Below, in pieces: positions 24,656 to 33,298 of a stretch of DNA of 64,000 nucleotides (position 1 is its first letter; the number at the start of each line of letters is the position of its first letter). The DNA is taken from positions 3,740,001 to 3,804,000 of the forward strand of contig NZ_JAGJBY010000001.1 of the NCBI RefSeq assembly GCF_020010905.1, in the 5' to 3' direction. A program made the translations under genes and the position numbers. Source of the stretch: Streptomyces acidiscabies (GTDB lineage: Bacteria; Actinomycetota; Actinomycetes; Streptomycetales; Streptomycetaceae). Below the pieces are notes generated by a model, which saw only the letters and a program-made list of their open reading frames with translations, made no database searches and was not told the DNA's origin.

Positions 24656-27016
24656 TCAGGCGTTCACGTACTCCGCGAGGTGTTCGGCCGTCAGGGTCGT
24701 GCGGGATGCGATCAGGGCGGACGGGGTGCCCTCGAAGACGATCGTGCCGCCGTCGTGGCCGGCGCCGGGGCCGAGGTCGATAATCCAGTCGGCGTGGGCC
24801 ATGACCGCCTGGTGGTGTTCGATGACGATGACCGACTTGCCGGAGTCGACGAGGCGGTCGAGGAGGGCGAGGAGTTGTTCGACGTCCGCGAGGTGGAGGC
24901 CGGCGGTGGGTTCGTCGAGGACGTAGACGCCGCCCTTGTCCGACATGTGGGTGGCCAGCTTGAGGCGTTGGCGTTCGCCGCCCGAGAGGGTGGTGAGGGG
25001 CTGGCCGAGGGTGAGGTAGCCGAGGCCGACGTCCGCGAGGTGGCCCAGGATGCGGCTCGCGGCCGGGGTCTTCGCCTCGCCCGTCGCGAAGAACTCCGCC
25101 GCCTCGGCGACCGGCATCGCCAGGACCTCGCTGATGTCCTTGCCGCCGAGGTGGTAGTCGAGGACGGCCGCCTGGAACCGCTTGCCCTCGCAGTCGTCGC
25201 AGGTCGTGGAGACGCCCGCCATCATCGCCAGGTCGGTGTAGACGACGCCCGCGCCGTTGCAGGTCGGGCAGGCGCCCTCCGAATTGGCGCTGAACAGGGC
25301 CGGTTTGACGCCGTTGGCCTTGGCGAACGCCTTGCGGACGGGCTCAAGGAGGCCCGTGTACGTCGCCGGGTTGCTGCGGCGGGAACCCTTGATCGGGGTC
25401 TGGTCCACCGAGACGACGCCGGCCGTGCGCGGGACCGAGCCGTGGATCAGGGAGCTCTTGCCGGAGCCCGCGACGCCGGTGACGACCGTCAGGACGCCGA
25501 GGGGGACGTCCACGTCCACGTCACGCAGGTTGTGCCGCGTCGCGCCCCGGATCTCCAGCTTGCCGGTGGGCTCGCGGACCTCGTCCTTCAGCTTCGCGCG
25601 GTCGTCCAGGTGGCGGCCCGTGAGGGTGTCCGTCGCGCGCAGGCCCTCGACCGTGCCCTCGTAGCAGACCGTGCCGCCCGCCGTGCCGGCGCCCGGGCCC
25701 AGGTCCACGACGTGGTCGGCGATCGCGATGACCTCCGGCTTGTGCTCGACCACCAGCACCGTGTTGCCCTTGTCGCGCAGGCGCAGCAGGAGGTCGTTCA
25801 TCCGGCGGATGTCGTGCGGGTGCAGGCCCGTCGTCGGCTCGTCGAAGACGTACGTCACGTCCGTGAGCGACGAGCCCAGGTGGCGGATCATCTTCACGCG
25901 CTGGGCCTCGCCGCCCGACAGCGTGCCCGAGGGGCGGTCCAGGGAGAGGTAGCCGAGGCCGATCTCGTTGAACGAGTCCAGGGTCTCGCCGAGCGCGGTC
26001 AGGAGGGGGGCCACCGAAGGGTCGTCCAGCTTGCGGACCCACTCCGCCAGGTCGCTGATCTGCATCGCGCAGGCGTCCGCGATGCTGATGCCGCCGATCT
26101 TCGAGGAGCGGGCCGCCTCCGTCAGGCGGGTGCCGTCGCAGTCCGGGCAGGTCGTGAACGTGATCGCGCGGTCCACGAACTCCCTGATGTGCGGCTGCAT
26201 CGCCTCTCGGTCCTTCGCGAGCATCGACTTCTGGATACGGGGGACCAGGCCCTCGTACGTCATGTTGATGCCCGCGATCTTCATGCGGGTCGGCTCCAGG
26301 TACAGGAACGCGTGCAGTTCCTTCTTCGTGAAGCGTTTGATCGGCTTGTCCGCGTCGTACAGGCCCGACTCCGAATACAGGCGGTAGCTCCAGCCGCCCG
26401 TCTTGTAGCCGGGGACCAGGAGCGCGCCGTCGTTCAGGGAGCGTTCCTCGTCGAAGAGCTGCGTCAGGTCGAAGTCCGTGACCGCGCCCCGGCCCTCGCA
26501 GCGGGGGCACATGCCGCCCTGGATGCTGAACGAGCGGCGCTCCTTCACGGTCTGGCCGCCGCGCTCGATTGTCACCGCGCCGGCGCCGCTGATCGAGGCG
26601 ACGTTGAACGAGAACGCCTTCGCCGGGCCGATGTGCGGTGTGCCGAGGCGGCTGAAGAGGATCCTCAGCATCGCGTTGACGTCCGTGACCGTGCCGACCG
26701 TCGACCTGGGGTCCGCGCCGAGGCGCTGTTGGTCCACGATGATCGCCGTGGTCAGGCCCTCCAGGACGTCCACGTCGGGGCGGGCGTTGTTCGGCATGAA
26801 GCCCTGGACGAACGCGCTGTACGTCTCGTTGATCAGCCGCTGCGACTCGGCGGCTACGGTCCCGAATACGAGCGAGCTCTTCCCCGACCCCGAGACGCCG
26901 GTGAACACCGTCAGCCTGCGCTTCGGGATCTCCACACTGACGTCCCGCAGATTGTTCACCCGCGCGCCGTGCACCCGGATCAGATCGTGACTGTCAGCGG
27001 CGTACGGCTTGGTCAT
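24656..27016 (-). CDS. UvrA-like ABC ATPase (excinuclease A paralogue)
   Basis: 786 aa, shorter than the roughly 950-1000 aa of housekeeping UvrA. Two ATPase cassettes are complete: Walker A GVSGSGKSSL and GVAGSGKSSL, signatures LSGGEAQR and LSGGERQR, Walker B YVFDEPTTGLHP and YVLDEPTAGLH. Zinc-finger pairs CPRCEGRG, CPDCDGTR and CPTCNGAG are kept, while the UvrB-interaction region is reduced. This is the class II / DrrC-like UvrA subgroup, linked in some producers to resistance against DNA-binding drugs; here no biosynthetic cluster is adjacent apart from the P450 pair 0.4 kb downstream on the minus-strand map. Confidence 0.93.
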   Translation of the reverse strand: MTKPYAADSHDLIRVHGARVNNLRDVSVEIPKRRLTVFTGVSGSGKSSLVFGTVAAESQRLINETYSAFVQGFMPNNARPDVDVLEGLTTAIIVDQQRLGADPRSTVGTVTDVNAMLRILFSRLGTPHIGPAKAFSFNVASISGAGAVTIERGGQTVKERRSFSIQGGMCPRCEGRGAVTDFDLTQLFDEERSLNDGALLVPGYKTGGWSYRLYSESGLYDADKPIKRFTKKELHAFLYLEPTRMKIAGINMTYEGLVPRIQKSMLAKDREAMQPHIREFVDRAITFTTCPDCDGTRLTEAARSSKIGGISIADACAMQISDLAEWVRKLDDPSVAPLLTALGETLDSFNEIGLGYLSLDRPSGTLSGGEAQRVKMIRHLGSSLTDVTYVFDEPTTGLHPHDIRRMNDLLLRLRDKGNTVLVVEHKPEVIAIADHVVDLGPGAGTAGGTVCYEGTVEGLRATDTLTGRHLDDRAKLKDEVREPTGKLEIRGATRHNLRDVDVDVPLGVLTVVTGVAGSGKSSLIHGSVPRTAGVVSVDQTPIKGSRRSNPATYTGLLEPVRKAFAKANGVKPALFSANSEGACPTCNGAGVVYTDLAMMAGVSTTCDDCEGKRFQAAVLDYHLGGKDISEVLAMPVAEAAEFFATGEAKTPAASRILGHLADVGLGYLTLGQPLTTLSGGERQRLKLATHMSDKGGVYVLDEPTAGLHLADVEQLLALLDRLVDSGKSVIVIEHHQAVMAHADWIIDLGPGAGHDGGTIVFEGTPSALIASRTTLTAEHLAEYVNA

Positions 27017-27050
27017 CGCGGCTCCTTGTGTGGGCGGGGGTGAGGTCAGG

Positions 27051-27284
27051 CTAGGTGGGGGAGGGGGGTGTGCGCTTCTCGATTCCTGACCGGTGGGGTG
27101 GGGAGAGGGCGGCGTGCCGGTCGGCGAGGACGAGTTGGGCGTCGGGGATGCTCAGGGCGGCTTCGGCGACGAGGGTGTGGATCGCGGCGATCGTGGCGCC
27201 TCGGCGGATGTCCTGGTCGATCTGGCGGCGTGTGGCTTCGGGGAGCTGCTGCCAGCGGGCGAGCCGGGCGGGGGGTTCCATCAT
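27051..27284 (-). CDS. Small hypothetical protein
   Basis: 77 aa, acidic/basic mixed helical protein (WQQLPEATRRQIDQDIRRG, then IHTLVAEAALSIPDAQLVLA). Codon use is typical of genes and the frame ends cleanly, but the ribosome site is weak. It lies upstream of the UvrA-like gene on the same strand, 34 bp before its start, so it may be co-transcribed. No family recognised. Confidence 0.6.
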   Translation of the reverse strand: MMEPPARLARWQQLPEATRRQIDQDIRRGATIAAIHTLVAEAALSIPDAQLVLADRHAALSPPHRSGIEKRTPPSPT

Positions 27285-27378
27285 CGGGGTCTCGCAGGGT
27301 CTCTCGGGGCTTCCGGGTTCGGGAGGAGCGCTGGGGGCCAGTTCATGTGGGTGCGGCGGGGACCGTGCCGGGCTGTGG

Positions 27379-28485
27379 TCAGCGGCCTGTGAGGACGGCG
27401 TTCACGGCCGTGGGCAGGGTGCCGGTCATGGGGAGGCGGGTCATGTTGTGGCGTTCTATGTAGCGGTCCACGAATCTGGCGTAGGAGAGGGAGACCCGGG
27501 AGTAGCGGTCGTAGATCGTGCTGGGGAAGTCTGTGGCGTCTTGGAAGTACGCGGTCAGGCGTAGGAACGTGCGGTGGAGTCGGGTGCGGTGTTGTGCGTT
27601 CTGCTGTTCGTGGCGGTCGGGGCGGACTCCGAAGTTGGTCGGTTCCTTTACGCCTACGCCGTGCTGGTCCTTGGCGATGTCCATGCCGAGGGTCTGGGCC
27701 ACGCCTGCGGAGACGAAGGACGCCCAGTCGCAGTCGTCGAAGGGGAGGCGGAAGTAGTAGGCGATCAGGTGCAGGACGGGCAGGGTCTCCGCCGCGTAGG
27801 TCCGCACGATGCTCGCGCGCAGCACGTCCGGCTCACGGACGTACGCCTGGATGGCGTCGAAGCGGCCCTCCGGCGCCATGCCCGGTCCGGCGGTGGACCA
27901 CTTCTCGTGGAACTGGATCCGTGCGCTGAACAGCGTCTCCTGGTAGGCGTGGGCGAGCCACCGCGCGTCCCGGTCGCCGCCGAGTGCCTTCACCCGGTCC
28001 AGTACCTCCCCCAGGCTCTCGTCCCCGATCCGGTGTACGCCGCCGGCCACGTCCTGCGGCGGGACGACGATGTCGTCCAGGACCGCCATCAGCGCCACGG
28101 CCTTGGCGAGCGCGTGCCACAGCGGATCCCGGCGATAACCGGCCAGCCACAGGGTGAGCCACTGCACGGAGTCGCGGACGATGTACCGGTGCACGTCCTC
28201 CAGTGACGTGTCGCCCTTGCGCGTACAGATCAGCTCCGCCGGCTCCGCCCCGGCCAGCCACGCCGCGAAGGCGCGCCCCTGCGCACTGCTCCGGTACGCC
28301 TCGTCCGTGGCGTCGAGCAGCGCGAGCCGGCCTTGGCGGCACTCGCCCTCGATCTCCAGCAGTTCCGCCTTGTCCAGCGGCTCGGGGCCGGTCTCCGGGA
28401 GGAACCGGGCCAGCCCCCGCAGCTGAGCGTCCCGCGCCCGCGCGGTGTCGAACAGGCCGATCTCGCTCAGGTGGAACTCCAGCAT
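27379..28485 (-). CDS. Unknown all-helical protein, divergent class I terpene-synthase-like candidate
   Basis: 368 aa, predicted all-alpha, no family recognised with certainty. Several features sit where class I terpene synthases have theirs: an Asp pair in ALMAVLDDIVVPPQD (D137-D138, with D145); an Arg, R223, 46 residues before D269, the position of the pyrophosphate sensor; and R341-Y342 about 72 residues after, like the C-terminal RY pair. The NSE triad is degenerate (MDIAKDQHG, 268-276). It begins 12 nt after the P450 stop and must be co-transcribed, as cyclase-P450 pairs often are. Alternatives: a non-cyclising isoprenoid-fold protein, or an unrelated helical enzyme. Function unproven. 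Confidence 0.6.
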   Translation of the reverse strand: MLEFHLSEIGLFDTARARDAQLRGLARFLPETGPEPLDKAELLEIEGECRQGRLALLDATDEAYRSSAQGRAFAAWLAGAEPAELICTRKGDTSLEDVHRYIVRDSVQWLTLWLAGYRRDPLWHALAKAVALMAVLDDIVVPPQDVAGGVHRIGDESLGEVLDRVKALGGDRDARWLAHAYQETLFSARIQFHEKWSTAGPGMAPEGRFDAIQAYVREPDVLRASIVRTYAAETLPVLHLIAYYFRLPFDDCDWASFVSAGVAQTLGMDIAKDQHGVGVKEPTNFGVRPDRHEQQNAQHRTRLHRTFLRLTAYFQDATDFPSTIYDRYSRVSLSYARFVDRYIERHNMTRLPMTGTLPTAVNAVLTGR

Positions 28486-28497
28486 CGACTCTCCTGG

Positions 28498-29838
28498 TCA
28501 GCTTGCCGCGCGCGGAGTGACGGACATCGGCAGGGCCTGGGGGTGGATCTGCGCGTCCGCGACCGCTCGGACCCTGTGTCCCGGCGCCGGGTGCAGATGC
28601 CAGCGCGTGGTGACGGCGGAGAGCACGGCGAGCATCTCGGCCCATGCGAAGCCGTCGCCGATGCACTTCCTGTTGCCGGTGCCGAAGGGCAGGTAGGTGG
28701 CGCGCGGCAGGCTCTTCTCCGGCCGGGTCAGCCACCGGTCGGGGTCGAAGCGCAGGGGGTCGGGGAAGCAGGCGGGGTCGCGGTGCAGCGTCGCGGCGCT
28801 GTAGACCACCTCGGCTCCGCGCGGGATCTCGTACCGCCCGACGCGTACGGTCTCCATCGCACGCCGCCCCATGAACCACAGGGGCTGGTACAGGCGCAGC
28901 ACCTCCTGGACGAACCGCGCGGTGTACGGCAGCGCGGCGGGCGTGACCTCGCCCGGCCCGGCCGTCCGCGCCTCCTCGTTCATCCGGTCGGCCATCCCGG
29001 GGTTGCGGGCGAGCACGTGCAGGGCCCACGACAGCGAGGTGGACGTGGTCTCGACACCGGCGACGAGGAAGGTGAGGACCTCGTCGCACGCCTCCTCGTC
29101 CGACATGCCGTCCTCGTGCGCGAGCATGAGGGCGAGGACACCGTGGCTCTCCGGGCTGCTGCGGGCCTGCCGTACGGCCGACTCGGCGAGCCGGCGCAGG
29201 GCCGCCGCCGAGGCCAGGAACTTTCGTCGGCCCGGAGTCGGTATGTCGGCCAGCGCGGGCGGCAGGATGGTGGCGCGGAGCACGCCGCGTACGAGAATTT
29301 CGAGGTCGGTGCTGACGCGTGCGCCCAGTCCCTCGATGGCCCGCCTGGTCTGCGACCCCTCGGCGAAGGGGAAGAGTGCCGGTACCAGCATGGCGACGGC
29401 CAGCTCGCGCATCTCCCGCTCCATGGCCATGACCGGCCCCGCCGGCCAGCTCCCCACCCGCGCCCCGGCGATCTCCACGAACGTCTCCGCGTACCGGGCG
29501 ACCCGCTCCCGGTGGAACGCGGGCTGCAAGGCGCGCCGCTGCCGGAGGTGGAAAGGCCCGTCGGACGACGCCAGCCCGTTGCCGATGTACGGCCGGACCC
29601 GGTCGAACAGCATGCCCTTGCTGAACTTGCCGCTCTGCGCCACGAGCACGTCGTGAATGGCCTCGGGGGCGTTGAGCACGTAGAACGAACGCCGCCCCAG
29701 CTTCATCTCCACGATGTCGCCGGACCCCCGCAGCCCTTGCAGGAACATCGCCCGCCCTCGCGACATCCTGAGCAGATGCCCGACCACGGGCACTCCACCT
29801 GGCGCGAGAGGAACTCCAACCGCTTCTGTCTCGCTCAC
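28498..29838 (-). CDS. Cytochrome P450 monooxygenase
   Basis: 446-aa soluble P450. The haem-binding loop FGTGNRKCIGDG gives Cys392 as thiolate ligand; the I-helix oxygen-activation motif is AGVETTS (260-266), the K-helix EVLR (312-315), and the FDPDRW meander is present. The KxxGxFxLRQRRALQPAFHRERV segment resembles long-chain/terpenoid-oxidising bacterial P450s of CYP102/CYP170-like shape. GTG 29838 is chosen because GGAGAG lies 7 nt upstream. It needs external ferredoxin and reductase, not encoded here. First gene of a two-gene unit with the terpene-synthase-like protein, so it probably oxidises that enzyme's product. Confidence 0.93.
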   Translation of the reverse strand: MSETEAVGVPLAPGGVPVVGHLLRMSRGRAMFLQGLRGSGDIVEMKLGRRSFYVLNAPEAIHDVLVAQSGKFSKGMLFDRVRPYIGNGLASSDGPFHLRQRRALQPAFHRERVARYAETFVEIAGARVGSWPAGPVMAMEREMRELAVAMLVPALFPFAEGSQTRRAIEGLGARVSTDLEILVRGVLRATILPPALADIPTPGRRKFLASAAALRRLAESAVRQARSSPESHGVLALMLAHEDGMSDEEACDEVLTFLVAGVETTSTSLSWALHVLARNPGMADRMNEEARTAGPGEVTPAALPYTARFVQEVLRLYQPLWFMGRRAMETVRVGRYEIPRGAEVVYSAATLHRDPACFPDPLRFDPDRWLTRPEKSLPRATYLPFGTGNRKCIGDGFAWAEMLAVLSAVTTRWHLHPAPGHRVRAVADAQIHPQALPMSVTPRAAS

Positions 29839-29942
29839 ATCCGAGCTCTCCCCGATGCCAGGCGTGTTCGAACGTTTTAGCGACGGCAAGGTTCCGGGTG
29901 TACAGGCGGATTTTCGCGTGGGGGTTGTCGGGCGATCGGTTC

Positions 29943-29952
29943 CGATATATCG
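29943..29952. promoter_or_regulatory. Operator-like palindromes in the P450-PadR intergenic region
   Basis: CGATATATCG (29943-29952) is a perfect 10-bp palindrome, followed 5 bp later by the imperfect GTATCGCGATCGG (29958-29970). They lie 60 bp upstream of the PadR gene and 105 bp upstream of the P450 start. AT-rich palindromes of this type are common PadR sites, so the regulator may control itself and the divergent P450 operon. Confidence 0.5.
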
Positions 29953-30014
29953 TTGGCGTATCGCGATCGGTTTAAGAAGATCAGTCGATCTGGGAGTCGA
30001 GTGGAGTGGGTTTT

Positions 30015-30611
30015 ATGCGTATGCATGGATTTGAGCGTGGGCATGGTCAGGACCCGCGTGAGCGTGGTGGGTTTGAGGGGCGGCGGGCTGCCTTTGGGCC
30101 GTTCGGGCCCGGAGGGCCTGGGTTTGGGCCTGGGCCCTGGGGTGGGCGGGGGCGTGGGGGGCCTCGGGGGAGGGCTCGGCGGGGGGACGTGCGGGCTTCG
30201 ATTCTTGCTCTGCTCAAGGAACGGGGGATGCATGGGTACGAGATGATCCAGGAGATCGCCGAGCGCAGTGGCGGGGCCTGGAAGCCGAGTCCGGGGTCTG
30301 TGTATCCGACCCTTCAGCTGCTGGAGGACGAAGGGCTCATCAGCAGTGAGAGCGAGGGCGGCAAGAAGCTGTTCTCCCTCACCGAGGCCGGGCGCGCGGC
30401 TGCCGAGGACGTCGCCGAGGCGCCCTGGGAGGAGGCCACGCGTGGGGTCGACTGGGAGTCTCTGCACGAGATCAGGCAGGCCGGGGCCGGGCTCTTCGAG
30501 GCGTTCGGGCAGGTCTGGCGGACCGGGAACAAGGAGCAGCGTGAGAAGGCTCTGGCTGTTGTCAACGATGCTCGTAAGAAGCTGTATCTGATCCTCGCCG
30601 ACGAGGACTGA
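30015..30611 (+). CDS. PadR-family transcriptional regulator
   Basis: 198 aa. A glycine/arginine/proline-rich, probably disordered leader (about residues 1-58) precedes the winged helix: RASILALLKERGMHGYEMIQ and SVYPTLQLLEDEGLI, followed by the beta wing and a C-terminal helical dimerisation region. The Gly-rich leader is seen in one actinobacterial PadR subgroup. ATG 30015 has GGAG 8 nt before; ATG 30021 is a possible alternative. Divergently placed from the P450 operon with candidate palindromes in between, so it may regulate that operon, responding to a small hydrophobic ligand. Confidence 0.9.
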   Translation: MRMHGFERGHGQDPRERGGFEGRRAAFGPFGPGGPGFGPGPWGGRGRGGPRGRARRGDVRASILALLKERGMHGYEMIQEIAERSGGAWKPSPGSVYPTLQLLEDEGLISSESEGGKKLFSLTEAGRAAAEDVAEAPWEEATRGVDWESLHEIRQAGAGLFEAFGQVWRTGNKEQREKALAVVNDARKKLYLILADED

Positions 30612-30668
30612 GCCGTCGTCGTACGGCTGTGCAGGCGCCCTGCGGATTCCGTGGGGCGCCTGTCCGCG

Positions 30669-31100
30669 TCAGGCCACCAGCGTCGACAGCTTCCGCAGTG
30701 ACTCGTTCAGCGCCGCCGTCGCCGAGTCCTTGAGCTTGCCCGCCATCAGGGACACCGCCGCGCCCGTGAACTCGCCGTCGATGCGGACCGTCGTCGCCGA
30801 GGGGCCGTCCGGCGTCAGGGTGTAGCGCGTGAGGAGGGCGACCGCCATGGGGCCCTTGCCGGTGATCGTGAAGGTGCGCGCGGGCGTCAGCTCGCCGATC
30901 GTCCACTCGACTTCCGCCGGGAACCCCATGAGCTTCATGTTCTCCTGGAACGTCGCGCCCGTCTCCAGTGAAGCCGGCCCGCCCTGGGGGAAGTTGGTGT
31001 GCGTCGCGTTCCACTCGCCGTACCCCGGCCAGTCCGTCAGCCGGGTCCAGATCTGCTCCGCCGGTGCCTCGATGCGTGCCTCGGCGCTCACTTCGGCCAT
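30669..31100 (-). CDS. SRPBCC/CoxG-like hydrophobic-ligand-binding protein
   Basis: 143 aa helix-grip (Bet v 1-like) protein: it begins with EARIEAPAEQIWTRLTDWPGYGEWN, the usual first helix-turn of the polyketide-cyclase/lipid-transport superfamily, and closes with a long amphipathic helix (ATAALNESLRKLSTLV). A cavity for hydrophobic ligands is expected; the role is unknown. ATG 31100 is the natural start (AGAGG upstream). Convergent with the PadR gene. Confidence 0.85.
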   Translation of the reverse strand: MAEVSAEARIEAPAEQIWTRLTDWPGYGEWNATHTNFPQGGPASLETGATFQENMKLMGFPAEVEWTIGELTPARTFTITGKGPMAVALLTRYTLTPDGPSATTVRIDGEFTGAAVSLMAGKLKDSATAALNESLRKLSTLVA

Positions 31101-31178
31101 GCGACCACCTCTTCGAATCGGCCAGGGTGCGCGGAACGTAGCCCCGGGGCCCTCAACTTGCAAGACACGGGCCGCCGT

Positions 31179-31367
31179 TCACCGCAGGCGTCGTATCACC
31201 GCCGCGTCGAAGACGTCCCACGCGCGCGGGTGCGGGCCCTCGTCGTGGCAGTGCCAGGCCGCCCAGAACAGGTCGGCGGGGAGGGCGTCCTCGGGGGCGT
31301 AGACGCGGTACACGTATTGCAGGCCGTCGATCGACGGGAGCGCCACCAGCCAGCTCACGGTCATCAA
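31179..31367 (-). CDS. Small hypothetical protein
   Basis: 62 aa, rich in Trp and His (LFWAAWHCHDEGPHPRAWDVF). No family recognised, but codon usage and a clean start with GAGAGGGG nearby support expression. It sits 78 bp upstream of the SRPBCC gene on the same strand and may share its promoter. Confidence 0.6.
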   Translation of the reverse strand: MMTVSWLVALPSIDGLQYVYRVYAPEDALPADLFWAAWHCHDEGPHPRAWDVFDAAVIRRLR

Positions 31368-31582
31368 ACGGAATCCCCTCTCCCACTACTGTGACGTGAC
31401 CGTTCACCTCGTGGTTGCGTACAGGGCGTGCGGGAGTGCGCCGCGCGCCCCCTTAGATGGGGGGTCGCCTGATGTCATCCGTAAGGAGGAGATTCTGCGC
31501 CGCCTCGTCCCCTTTGCGTGGGAGGCGGAAATGGTTCGCACCGGGGATGACCCAAGGCGTCCGGGACTGATGGGGTGAGGGG

Positions 31583-32131
31583 GTGCAACCCCGTATTCCC
31601 CGGCCAACGGTCCATGAACCCGTACCGCCCACCGTGGACGACGTCGCCGGGTTCAGTGCGGAGCTCGTGGCGGCGGTCGCCGGTGCGCGTCGCAGGGCGG
31701 TGCGGAGTGCCGACCGGCAGATCGACAGCGCGCATCTGCTGCACTCGCTGCTGGAGTCGGATGCCGAGGTGCGGGGGATGTTCGGGGAGGAGCCCCGGAT
31801 CTCGCGGGTGCTCGGGTATCTCGTCCAGCGCAGCATCGGGTACGGGCTGCGGTGGCAGGGCGGGGTCGAGGACTCGGGGGAGGTGCCGGTCGTCGCCGTC
31901 GCCGAGGGGTTCTCGCCGGTCGCGGCTGTTGCGGTGGAGGGGGCTCGGGTGCGGGCTGTGCGGCGGGGGGTTGCGCTGGCGGAAGGGGTTGATCTGCTGG
32001 CGGCGGTGCTGGCGGATCCACGGTCCCGGGCGGTGGAGGTGCTGGGGCGTGCGGGGGTGGATGCGGGGGAGTTGTTGGAGCGGGTGGAGAAGGGGGAGGG
32101 CGGGGACGTGGGGGAGGCGGGGTGGGAGTGA
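31583..32131 (+). CDS. Clp N-terminal repeat domain protein
   Basis: 182-aa protein with one or two Clp N-domain repeats: the segment ADRQIDSAHLLHSLLESDAEVR matches the ClpA/ClpC N-terminal repeat, and a second decayed half (RRGVALAEGVDLLAAVLADPRSRAVEVL) follows. There is no ATPase module, so it could act as an adaptor or decoy for Clp unfoldases; that is inference from the domain. GTG 31583 start; the last part is Gly/Glu-rich. Confidence 0.8.
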   Translation: MQPRIPRPTVHEPVPPTVDDVAGFSAELVAAVAGARRRAVRSADRQIDSAHLLHSLLESDAEVRGMFGEEPRISRVLGYLVQRSIGYGLRWQGGVEDSGEVPVVAVAEGFSPVAAVAVEGARVRAVRRGVALAEGVDLLAAVLADPRSRAVEVLGRAGVDAGELLERVEKGEGGDVGEAGWE

Positions 32132-32302
32132 CGGGGCGGGGAGCCTCGTACACGTGAGCCTCGTACGCGTGAGGCGGGACCGCCGTAGACGTACGACCGT
32201 CATGCCACCGATTTCCTCACGTCGTCCGAAGTGTGCTGCTCACAGAGCGAGACAGGAGCTTGGCGGGGTGACGGTGCTGTCTGCTGCTGTCATCATGTCC
32301 GC

Positions 32303-33298
32303 GTGGCTAAGGCGAATGGTGTGGGGCTGGGACTGGCGGCGGTGTCGGCCGTGGCGTTCGGGGGGTCCGGGGTCGCGGCGAAGCCGTTGATCGAGGGCGG
32401 GCTCGAACCGCTGCACGTGGTGTGGCTGCGGGTCGGGTTCGCCGCGCTGGTGATGGTGCCGGTCGCCTGGCGGCACCGGGATCTCGTACGGCGCCGGCCC
32501 GGACTCCTCGCCGGGTTCGGGCTGCTCGGCGTCGCCGGGGTGCAGGCGTTCTACTTCGGGGCCATCTCGCGGCTGCCCGTCGGGGTCGCGCTGCTGCTGG
32601 AGTATCTGGCGCCCGCGCTGGTGCTGGGCTGGGTGCGGTTCGTGCAGCGGCGTGCGGTGAGCCGGCGGGCTGTGGTCGGGGTCGTGCTGGCGGTCGGCGG
32701 GCTCGCCTGCGTCGTCGAGGTGTGGGCCGGGATGAGGTTCGACGCGGTCGGGGTGCTGCTCGCGCTGGGCGCCGCCTGCTGCCAGGTCGGCTACTTCGTG
32801 CTGTCCGACCGAGGGGGTACCGGCGAGGACGCGCCGGACCCGTTCGGGGTGATCGCGTACGGGTTGCTGGTCGGCGCGGCTGTCCTCACGGTCGTTGCGC
32901 GGCCCTGGGACCTCGACTGGGCCGTGCTCGGGCGCAACGCCGAGATGAATGGTGTCGGGGTGCCCGCGTGGCTGTTGCTCGGGTGGGTCGTGCTGGTGGC
33001 GACCGTGGTGGCGTACACGACCGGGGTCGTCTCGGTGCGGCGGCTGTCGCCGCAGGTCGCGACCGTCTTGGCGTGTTCGGAGGCGGTTGTCGCGACGGTT
33101 CTTGCGTGGGTGTTGCTCGGGGAGCATCTCGGTGCGGCGCAGTTGGCGGGTGGCGTGGTTGTGCTGCTGGGGGCGTTCGTCGCGCAGTCGGCTACGCCTG
33201 CGAAGGTGTCGGGGGAGCCGGTGGCGGGTGGGCGTCCGGAGCCGGACTTGGCTGTGCGTGGGGATGTTCGGGGGGCTGGTGGTGGGCTTGCGTCCTGA
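32303..33298 (+). CDS. EamA/DMT-family exporter
   Basis: 331-aa transporter with ten hydrophobic helices in two EamA repeats. The second repeat ends with the usual SEAVVATVLAWVLLGEHLG. DMT proteins export amino acids, nucleosides or other metabolites; substrate unknown. GTG 32303 is chosen because upstream codons are implausible. The last 33 residues (from about TPAKVSGEPVAGG) are not membrane-like: they are encoded by the first units of the 57-bp tandem array and end in VRGAGGGLAS, so the native C-terminus probably lies near residue 298. Confidence 0.87.
   Translation: MAKANGVGLGLAAVSAVAFGGSGVAAKPLIEGGLEPLHVVWLRVGFAALVMVPVAWRHRDLVRRRPGLLAGFGLLGVAGVQAFYFGAISRLPVGVALLLEYLAPALVLGWVRFVQRRAVSRRAVVGVVLAVGGLACVVEVWAGMRFDAVGVLLALGAACCQVGYFVLSDRGGTGEDAPDPFGVIAYGLLVGAAVLTVVARPWDLDWAVLGRNAEMNGVGVPAWLLLGWVVLVATVVAYTTGVVSVRRLSPQVATVLACSEAVVATVLAWVLLGEHLGAAQLAGGVVVLLGAFVAQSATPAKVSGEPVAGGRPEPDLAVRGDVRGAGGGLAS

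Noticed and set aside
24605..27043. An 812-codon plus-strand frame opposite the UvrA-like gene
   Set aside because: The minus strand encodes two perfect ABC cassettes; the plus frame has only Arg/Ala/Val-rich shadow sequence.
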